In this document: one piece after another, positions 56,617-64,000 of the stretch
Position numbering within the stretch: the first letter of the stretch is position 1
Layout of the letters: every line of letters begins with the position of its first letter
DNA from: Cryptomeria japonica
Lineage: Eukaryota > Streptophyta > Pinopsida > Cupressales > Cupressaceae
Length of the DNA stretch: 64,000 bases
Assembly (NCBI RefSeq): GCF_030272615.1
Contig: NC_081405.1
Location: 609,818,677-609,882,676 of the forward strand
Reading direction: 5' to 3'
Notes under the pieces: model-generated
Seen by the model: only the letters and a program-made list of their open reading frames with translations
What the model was told of the DNA's origin: nothing
The model's database searches: none
Translations under genes and position numbers: made by a program

Positions 56617-58064
56617 TGATGAATAATGATGAACAACAGATACCCCAACTAATATTGAGAGGGGGGGGGGTTGAATCAGTATAGATAAAAACTCTCCCAA
56701 CAACTTATCTAGCTAAAGCAATAACAACTAGTTATCACCATTATTGAACTTAACTATGGCAATACCGGTTAAACTCAATAAGACACAAGACACCATAAAC
56801 TGATAAGTTTGAACACTTCAAATATGATCAATACTTGACATCAACTTCACCCATTAACATATGCATGTGGTATACTAGTAATACCATAACCTAATAACCT
56901 TGCATGCATAATCTTTCAACCAAATACTTCATACACATCACATGAAGAATGTATAACACATAAAACACAAATTTTTCACGTGGAAACCCAAATGGGAAAA
57001 ACCACGGTGGGGATGAATACTTGCAAGCTTGTTTTTGAACTCTTTTGAAGCTCACCATGTTAGGAGCCTAGTCTGGTTAAAGACTTTACAATAAGGTTTT
57101 GTTAAGAACCAATCATGTTAGAGATCACCTGGTTAAGGGATGGCTATATACCTTGTTAAAGGTTGAAACCCTGTTAAAGGTTACCTCGCTAGAGGATTTG
57201 AAGAAATCAATTATCTTGAGTCACATGGTTACATGTTTTACAATAAGCCTGTTAAAGCTACCCGATAAAGGGATTTTCCATCTGTTGAAATGATTAGAAG
57301 ACAACAGGAAAAACTACCGATCTGATAACAACACTAAATGCCAAGGCAGACCCTTTTCATTTACTCTACTCTACAATCACACTCTGCAGTTTTCCTCTTA
57401 CTGGTCTGGCGAGTATCTCATCACTCGGATACACACTCACAACATTTTCCAACAAATTTATAATAACAAACGTCATCGACCTTATAGATAATAGATAGGT
57501 TGGTAGCATAAATTGTAAACCCTAAGCATCTTAGGTTTACAACACAGGAGGTCCAATCCTGACCGTTCAAACACATTACATAGAGAATTACAATTTCAAA
57601 TAGATCACAAGATAATCTGCATTATTCATTCTTCACCGCACATGGGAATCAGTAACCCATCATAGTTTGTTCTCATACCACTAGGAAAAATGATCATTCC
57701 CAAGGTAGACTCCAAACACGGTTGATCTTCTCATGTAAGATCCTCAATCCTTCATGCGCACAAGGATGAGGTGGCACCTCGATCTCATTCACATCTCTTA
57801 GCTAACTCAGCACAGAGTATCATCGATTGCATAGAACAAGTTGGACCGCCAAACCAATAACCATAGAGATGAGACTACCAACTGGTAGTCACACTTAGTG
57901 AAACCCTGACACCGGTTCACTACATCTCTTCATGCCTCTTCATACCGGTTCACCAACTTCTTTCAATCTACATATTGATTCTCTTACACTTATTGACATC
58001 AATGACAACATACATTATCATCATATCAACATTTTGGTTCATCATATGCCAATGATATCCAACA
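56617..58064 (-). repeat. 3' LTR of copia G
   Basis: On the minus strand it starts TGTTGGATATCATTGG after the polypurine tract and ends GTTCATCATTATTCATCA. It matches 62459-63906 along its length. Open frames within it have no domains. Confidence 0.92.
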
Positions 58065-58065
58065 A

Positions 58066-58400
58066 TCTCCCCCTTTGGCATTAATGGCAATACCCAGTGT
58101 AGCATTGTAATTAAAAACATCATAGACCAGTGTATCAACATCATCAGATATCTTCTCCCCATACCTTCTCCCCCTTTGACAAGAATTCCAAAGTGGAGGC
58201 ACAAGTTTCAAAAAACTACTATGTTGCTCCCCCTAAAGAGTAGCATCCTTCAACACATCAATCCTAAAATATTTGTCACCGTACTACTTGACTGATGTGG
58301 AGTACACAACTTTAATTAATTTCATGAAGGGGCAGAACCCCTAATTCACCTCTCAAATAGGTAAATGTAGTCTTCGGTAAGGGCTTAGTGAATATATCTG
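58066..58400 (-). promoter_or_regulatory. Polypurine tract and 3' untranslated region of G
   Basis: The minus-strand AAAGGGGGAGA lies at 58066-58076 next to the LTR, the same tract as in H and E. A second GGGGGAGAAGG run occurs near 58164-58174. The rest is untranslated sequence between pol and the tract. No gene is seen. Confidence 0.75.
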
Positions 58401-59770
58401 CTAGCTGCTCCTTAGTGGAAACATGTTGTAGTACAACCTCCTTATTCTGAACTTCTCTCTCAAGAAGTGATATTTAAGCTCAATATGCTTAGTTCTAGCA
58501 TGCAATACCGGATAATTGGAAATATTTATTGCACTTTTATTGTCACAAAATATATTCACCGGTTCAGATACAGGTACTTTGAAACCTTCCAATGCATGCT
58601 TCATCCAAATTGCTTGAGTGTAGTTCATAAATGCTGCCACATATTCTGCTTCAGCTATAGATTGGGAAATACAACTTTGCTTCTTACTTGTTGATGATAC
58701 TAATCTTCCTCCAAGAAAGAATGCTCCACTGGTTATGCTCTTCCGGTCATCCACATTACCTCCCTAATTGGCATCAGTATATACCTTTTGATTATAGTCA
58801 CCATTATATGGATACCACAATCCATAATCAACTATTCCATTCAGATATCTAAGATTCCTATTGATAGCTACCAAGTGGGATTTTCTTGGACATTTATGAA
58901 AATGAGCTACTATGCCCACTGCATGAGCAATATTTGGTCTACTGTGCACCACATAGTGTAGTTTATCGATCATTAACCAGTACTCCTTCTCATTCACCAG
59001 TGCTGAATTATCTTCCTTAGTCAGTTTACAGCCAGTCACCATTGGTGTCCAACCGGTTTGCTTTCCTCCATGCCAAAAGTCTTCAATATCTCTTTGACAT
59101 ACTTGGACTGGGTAATAAAGATACCCTCTTTCATTTGCTGAATCTGTAAACTAATGAAGAACTTTATTTCTCCTATAAAAGACATCTCAAACTCTTTCTT
59201 CATTTCATCTACAAACACATGACTCATTTTATCATCTCCTCCAAAGATTATGTCATCCACAAACACTTCACAGATCAGAATTTGATCACCTTCTAATTTC
59301 AAGTAGATGTTGCTATCTTCACTTGTTCTCTGAAATCCAATTTTCACAACATGAGAGTGTAGTCTTTCATACTATGCCCTAGGTGCCTATTTCAGTCAAT
59401 ATAGGGATTTGTGTAACCTGCACACCATGTCACCATCTTCTGATAAGGAAAACCCTTATGGTTTCTCTATATACACTTCCTCTTCTAGGATTCCATTTAG
59501 AAAAGTAGACTTCACATCCATTTGATAAACCTTAAACCCCTTAAATGTTGCAAATGCAAGTAGCATTCAAACACCTTCTAGTCTAGCCATAGGAGCAAAG
59601 GTTTCTCCATAGTCTTCTCCTTCCTCCTGAGCATATCTCTTACATACAAGCCTAGCCTTGTTCCTTACAACTATGCCTTCTTCATTCAACTTATTCCTGA
59701 AGACCCATTTGGTACCTATGACATTTTTATGTTCTAGTCCGGGCACCAAAGACCATGTCACATTCTTTTC
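58401..59770 (-). pseudogene. Copia reverse transcriptase - RNase H of G
   Basis: The minus-strand RT includes [34 protein letters not shown] then a stop, and YQMDVKSTFLNG. The [15 protein letters not shown] motif is hit three times (Gly, Gln and Trp positions are stops), near 59365-59405. The catalytic box [11 protein letters not shown] (about 59265-59239) is intact. RNase H has DDRKSITSGAFFLGGRLVSS, AEAEYVAAFMNYTQAIWMK and FCDNKSAINISNYPVLHART; the first Asp region reads DAN then a stop. The frame ends near 58401. Confidence 0.87.
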
Positions 59771-60818
59771 TATCTATTCTAGGTCCTTTTCCATTGCTAT
59801 AATCCAGTCTTCATCTATAAGAGCTACTCTAGAAGTCTTGGGTTCAAATTCAGAAATCATGCAAGAATTCTCCTTCACTTTTCTTCTTGTGAGTATCCCT
59901 GCATCTTTATCTCCTATGATTTACTTTGGATCTTGATGCAACTTCACATATATAGGAATGATTCTACCCTGATCTGCTAGCCTTTCTTTTTCTTCTTCAC
60001 TTACTTCTTCATCTTCTCTTATTGGAGCTTCTACTGGTACAAGAACACTGAGATCTTTACATGTTTCTTTCTTAACTAGTTCTTAGAAGGCTATACCAGG
60101 TTCATCTTCCACTTCTTCATTGCATGTTTCTTCAGGTTCCTCAAGGGATTCATCAACCCTGACATTGACACTTTCAAAAAAAATTTGAGTTCTATTGTTG
60201 TAGTGCTTGAGAGCTTTGCTCTTAGTGGAATATCCCATTAATATTCCTTCATCACATTTTGCATCAAATTTGCTTAAATGCTCACCTCTCTTGATATATA
60301 ACTTACTACCAAACACTTTAAAGTAACTCATAGTGGGAGTTTTCCTAGTTCAATACTCATAAGGGGTTTTATCTTTATCTTTCTTGATGAGTACCTGGTT
60401 CATAGTAGAGACTGTAGTGCTCACTACTTATCTCCAAAAAGTGTGAGCAACCTTTCCTTGGATCGACATTGTTCTAGCCACTGCAACTACAGTCCTGTTA
60501 TTTCTTTCTGCTATGCCATTCTATTGTGTTGTCCTTGGGGTAGGCAACTTCCTCTTGATACTATTATCTTCACAATACTTATTGAATTCATCAGAAGTGA
60601 ATTCTCCTCCTTCATCAGTTATTGGGCATTTTATCTTTTTACCACTTTCTTTCTCTACTAATGCTTTGAAATCTTTCAATTTTCTAAATGCTTCAGACTT
60701 GTCTTTCAAGAATGTGACCCACATCATTCTTGAGTAGTCATTAGTAAGAATCATAAAAAACCTATCTCCTTAAATACTTCTAGTTTTCATAGGACCATAC
60801 AAATTAGTATGCACAAGA
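59771..60818 (-). pseudogene. Copia integrase core and linker of G
   Basis: The minus strand shows NDYSRMMWVTFLKDKSEAF, CPITDEGGEFTSDEFN (second Asp; usual SD reads TD) and KLPTPRTTQ then a stop, followed by NGIAERNNRT with the Glu. SYFKVFGSKLYIKRGEHLSK and EGILMGYSTKSKALKHYN follow. The region holding the first catalytic Asp is scrambled by stops near 60770-60830. An acidic linker leads into RT. Confidence 0.82.
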
Positions 60819-61478
60819 TCAAGTAAATTTTATGTTGAGAAAGACACCTTTAAAAGTTGAGGAAGACATCTTCCCAAGTTGACATTCTCTGCACAAATAA
60901 TTCTCATGTTTTTTCAGCAAAGGTAATCCTCTTACCGCCTTGATCTTACCGGCTTTAACAATATTGTCAAAGTTCATATGACAGAGTCTCCTATTGCATA
61001 TCCAACTATCATAAAACTTAGCGATTAGACGCTGAATTATCTTGGCATTCAACTGAAATAGGTTACCTTTGGTTTGCTTACCAGTCGCAATAACTTCACA
61101 ACTCTTCCAAATTATACTACAAATTCCACCTTTGAATTTCAGAACTAATCCTTTGTCATTAAGCTGAGCAACACTCAATAGGTTATGCTTAAGACCTTCC
61201 ACCTAGTAGACATCATTTGCACTGCTCTTTCCATTCAGTGAGATGTATCCTTTACCTTTCACTAAGCATGGTCCATTATTGCCTAATCTGACAATACCTC
61301 CATCATATTCCTCCAGAGACATAAACTTTCTTCGGTCACCAATCATGTGATGAGAACAACCACTATCAATTATCCACTCATTAGAGTTGTCAATGCGAGA
61401 GACAAGAGATTTCTTATTAGATACTTCTTCCTTTACTACTACAAACACTATGTCTTCTTCAGTTACACCTTCATCCAT
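60819..61478 (-). pseudogene. Copia protease and integrase zinc region of G
   Basis: The minus-strand protease has NEWIIDSGCSHHMIGDRRKF, with the active-site Asp-Ser-Gly present. After a TAG near 61203 the frame goes on with MEGLKHNLLSVAQLNDKGLV, WICNRRLCHMNFDNIVKAG and CRECQLGKMSSSTFK, the zinc-binding start of integrase (His normally found at WHxRLGH is partly lost). Confidence 0.87.
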
Positions 61479-62387
61479 AGCAACTAGGCAATTTCTTCTG
61501 TTTCTTCCTTTTTACTTGCTAAACCTCTCTGGTTTATCCTTATTTTCATTTTTAGGACAATTAACAACTATATGTCCTATCTTATTGCAGGAAAAACATT
61601 TCAAAGGAAATTTAACTTTATATTTTCCAGTTCCTTTCAGAAGTCTTTTAGCAAGAAGAGCTTCAAACTCCATTAGAATCTCTTCATCATCCATATCTCT
61701 GCATTGTCTAGATTCATAACTGGTATAAGTTTCATTTACTTTTATGGATGGTATAGTAGATTCTTAAAAGGCCAACTCAGTCTTCTAAACACTACCATCA
61801 TAGATATTCAACTCATATGCAGTTAACTTTGCAATGATAGAATCTGAGGATACCTTGGTTTTATCAATAGACCTTATTTCCTAGATAGCAGCAACTCTGA
61901 TTGCATAGATTGGTAATAATGATCTAAGGACTTTACTAACAATAGTGGTATCATCAATAATTCCACCAGCGCTTTGGACATCACCAACCATAGTCTTAAT
62001 CCTAGTGCCATACTGTTGAATGGTCTCACCTTCAACCATCCTCATATCCTCAAATTTACCTCTAAGGCTTTCTTCCTTAGCTTGCTTTACATGCTGATCA
62101 CCACCATAGATGTTTTCTAGTACATCCCATACATCCTTAGGTGTGTCCTTGTCTTGTACATCAATAAACTCAATATCTGACAAGTTACTAATAAGGGCTT
62201 CTATGACTTGCCCATTTTCCTAAATCTCTCTCTTCTGATCATCAGTCAAAATGCTAGTGGGAGTCACATAGGCATTCTCAACATAGCTCTAGTGTTGAGG
62301 ACCCATACTCTTGATGTAAATCTTCATTATATCCTTCCATATCTTAAAGTTATCTCTATTGAACTTAGGACCTTCCCTCTTCATCAT
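61479..62387 (-). pseudogene. Copia gag of G
   Basis: Two adjacent ATGs (62387, 62384) open MMKREGPKFNRDNFKIWKDI. Two TAG stops follow near 62290 and 62220. Then SDIEFIDVQDKDTPKDVWDV, LENIYGGDQHVKQAKEESLR and TMVGDVQSAGGIIDDTTIVS continue the UBN2-type gag. The zinc knuckle CFSCNKIGHIVVNC (about 61600-61560) is intact, unlike those of H, E and D. Confidence 0.86.
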
Positions 62388-62445
62388 TACAACAGGATCT
62401 TTTACCTCAAGCGGAAAATTTTATATCACCGAGGACCTAGAGTTT

Positions 62446-62457
62446 CACTGATACCCA
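62446..62457 (-). promoter_or_regulatory. Primer-binding site of copia G
   Basis: The minus strand reads TGGGTATCAGTG immediately after the LTR end, a diverged tRNA-Met-type site. It marks the 5' LTR boundary at 62459. Confidence 0.75.
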
Positions 62458-62458
62458 T

Positions 62459-63906
62459 TGATGAATAATGATGAACAACAGATACCCCAACCAATACTGA
62501 GAGGTGGGGGGGTGAATCAGTACATATAAAAACTCTCCCAACAACTTATCTAGCTAAAGCAATACCAACTGGTTATTACCCTTACTAAACTTAACCATGG
62601 CAATACCGGTTAAACTCAGTAAGACACCAGACACCATAAACTAATAAGTTTGGACACTTCAAATATGATCAATACTTGACATCAACTTAACCCATAAACA
62701 TATGCATATGCTATACTAGTAATACCATAGCCTATTAACCTTGCATGCATAATCTTTTAACCAAATACTTCATAAACATCACATGAAAAATGCATAAGAC
62801 ATAACACACATATTTTTCATGTGGAAACCCAAATGGGAAAAACCACGGTGGGGATGAATACCTACAAGCTTGTTTTTGAACTCTTTTGAAGCTCACCCTA
62901 TTAGGAGCCTAGTCTAGTTAAAGACTTTACAATAAGGTTCTATGAAGAACCAATCTTGTTAGAGATCACCCAGTTAACGGATGGCTATATACCCTATTTA
63001 AAGGTTCAAACCATGTTAAATGTTACCCCGCTAGAAGATTTGAAGAACTCAATGATCTTGAGTCACCTGGTTACAAGTTTTATAATAAGACTGTTAAAGC
63101 TACCCGGTAAAGGGATTTTCCATCTGTTAAAATGATTAGAAGACAATAGGAAAAACTATTGATCTGATAACGACACTACATGCCAAGGCAAATCCTTTTC
63201 ATTTCCTCTACTCTGCAATCACACTCTCCAGTTTTCCTCTTACTGGTTTGGAAAGTATCTCATCACTCGGATACACACACACAACATTTACCAATAGCTT
63301 TACAATAAAAAACATCACCGACCTTATAGACAACAGATAGGTCGGTAGCATAAACTCTAAACCCTAAGCATCTCAATTTTACAACATAGGTGGTCCAATC
63401 CTGACCATCCAAACATATTGCATAGAGCATTACAATTTCAAATAGATCACAAGACAATCTACATCATTCATTCTTCACCACACATGGGAATTAGTAACCC
63501 ATCACACGTTCTTCTCATACCACTAAGAAGAATGATCATTCCCAAGGTAGACTCAAAACGTGGTCGATCTTCTCATGCAAGATCCTCAATCCTTCACATG
63601 CACAAGGCTGATATGGCACGTTGATCTCATTCACATCTCTTATCTAACTCATGACAGAGTATCATTGGTTGCATCGCACAAGCTGGATCACCAAACTAAT
63701 AACCATAGAGTTGAGACTACCAACCGGTAGTCACACTTAGTGAAACCCTAACACCGGTTTACTACATCTCTTCATGCCTCTTCATATCAGTTCACCAACT
63801 TCTTTCTCTCTGCATACCAGTTCTCTTACACTTATTGACATTAATGGCAACATACATTATCATCATATCAACATGTCGGTTCATCATATGTCAATGATAT
63901 CCAACA
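62459..63906 (-). repeat. 5' LTR of copia G
   Basis: Length 1448 bp, same as the left LTR. Minus-strand start TGTTGGATATCATTGACA and end CATCATTATTCATCA. It is followed outside by TCAAG (63907-63911). Differences from the left copy are scattered substitutions and balanced small indels. Confidence 0.92.
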
Positions 63907-64000
63907 TCAAGTACAACTTGTTGAAGGAAAAGGTGAAAGAAAATGAAGTTAAATTGGTTATGTGAACACTAAAGAGTAGATTGCAGATATCTTCACTAAA
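63907..64000 (+). pseudogene. Copia F: RNase H C-terminus resumed after G
   Basis: After the duplicated TCAAG the frame reads KYNLLKEKVKENEVKLV. Then a one-base difference and a stop precede IADIFTK, the standard end of copia RNase H. The window ends here. Confidence 0.85.

Larger units (their letters stand above)
56617..63906 (-). mobile_element. Copia G, structurally complete, minus strand
   Basis: G is bounded by TG...CA ends and a perfect TCAAG duplication (56612-56616 and 63907-63911). It lies in the RNase H of F; removal restores the frame of F. The two LTRs are each 1448 bp (56617-58064 and 62459-63906), visibly diverged at scattered bases but without a net length difference. From right to left it carries a primer-binding site, gag, protease, integrase, RT and RNase H, all with stops, and a polypurine tract. 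Confidence 0.95.
51390..64000 (+). mobile_element. Copia F, split by copia G and cut by the window edge
   Basis: F has a 5' LTR (51390-52611), primer-binding site and gag-pol that reads to 56616. It is interrupted by G and resumes at 63907 until the window ends within the RNase H C-terminus. It is related to S (9608-10809) by LTR sequence. Coding regions carry many stops and some frameshifts. Its 3' LTR lies beyond the window. Confidence 0.92.

Overview
This window looks like intergenic DNA from a large-genome land plant. A gymnosperm is my guess, at low confidence. The evidence is that every recognisable coding stretch belongs to a transposable element, mostly plant-type Ty1/copia and Ty3/gypsy LTR retrotransposons (one with a chromodomain). 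Their primer-binding sites resemble the initiator-tRNA-Met type (TGGTATCAGAGC and variants). I see no host gene, tRNA, rRNA or CRISPR locus. Almost every element is a pseudogene carrying stops or frameshifts.

Layout, using my own letter names. H (1-5754, +) is the 3' part of a copia element with its 3' LTR. It abuts a satellite of about 138-bp palindromic units (5755-7995), a long hairpin (8061-8165) and TATG microsatellite DNA. A is an old copia (+) now in pieces: 8845-9607, 10815-11067, and 50019 to about 51 kb with its 3' LTR. A was hit by S, a solo copia LTR (9608-10809, -), and by B, a chromovirus gypsy (11068-50018, -, target duplication CTTTG). B was in turn hit by E, a copia (41459-48947, +, target duplication TTTAC), and by T, a DNA-transposon-like element (12796-37088). 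T was hit by C, a gypsy with 3.8-kb LTRs (15930-31060, +, target duplication AACAT/AAGAT). The 3' LTR of C contains D, a copia fragment (23990-28197, +). On the right, F, a copia (51390 to beyond 64000, +, same LTR family as S), was hit by G, a complete but decayed copia (56617-63906, -, target duplication TCAAG).

The nesting is well supported: coding frames of A, B, T and F resume across the inserted elements once one target-site copy is removed. Relative order: A is older than B; B is older than T and E; T is older than C; F is older than G.

The most unusual content is T. About 9 kb remain when C is removed. It has roughly 55-bp terminal inverted repeats made of iterated GGGGCCC motifs, a large transposase-like gene on the + strand with one intron and three candidate acidic motifs, and a convergent eight-exon gene on the - strand whose last three exons are tandem copies. 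It also has an array of TTATGCCAT palindromes near one end. Also notable are a five-unit palindrome array inside both LTRs of C and the way D replaces, rather than interrupts, about 0.4 kb of LTR. All comparisons were made by eye; no alignments or database searches were run.
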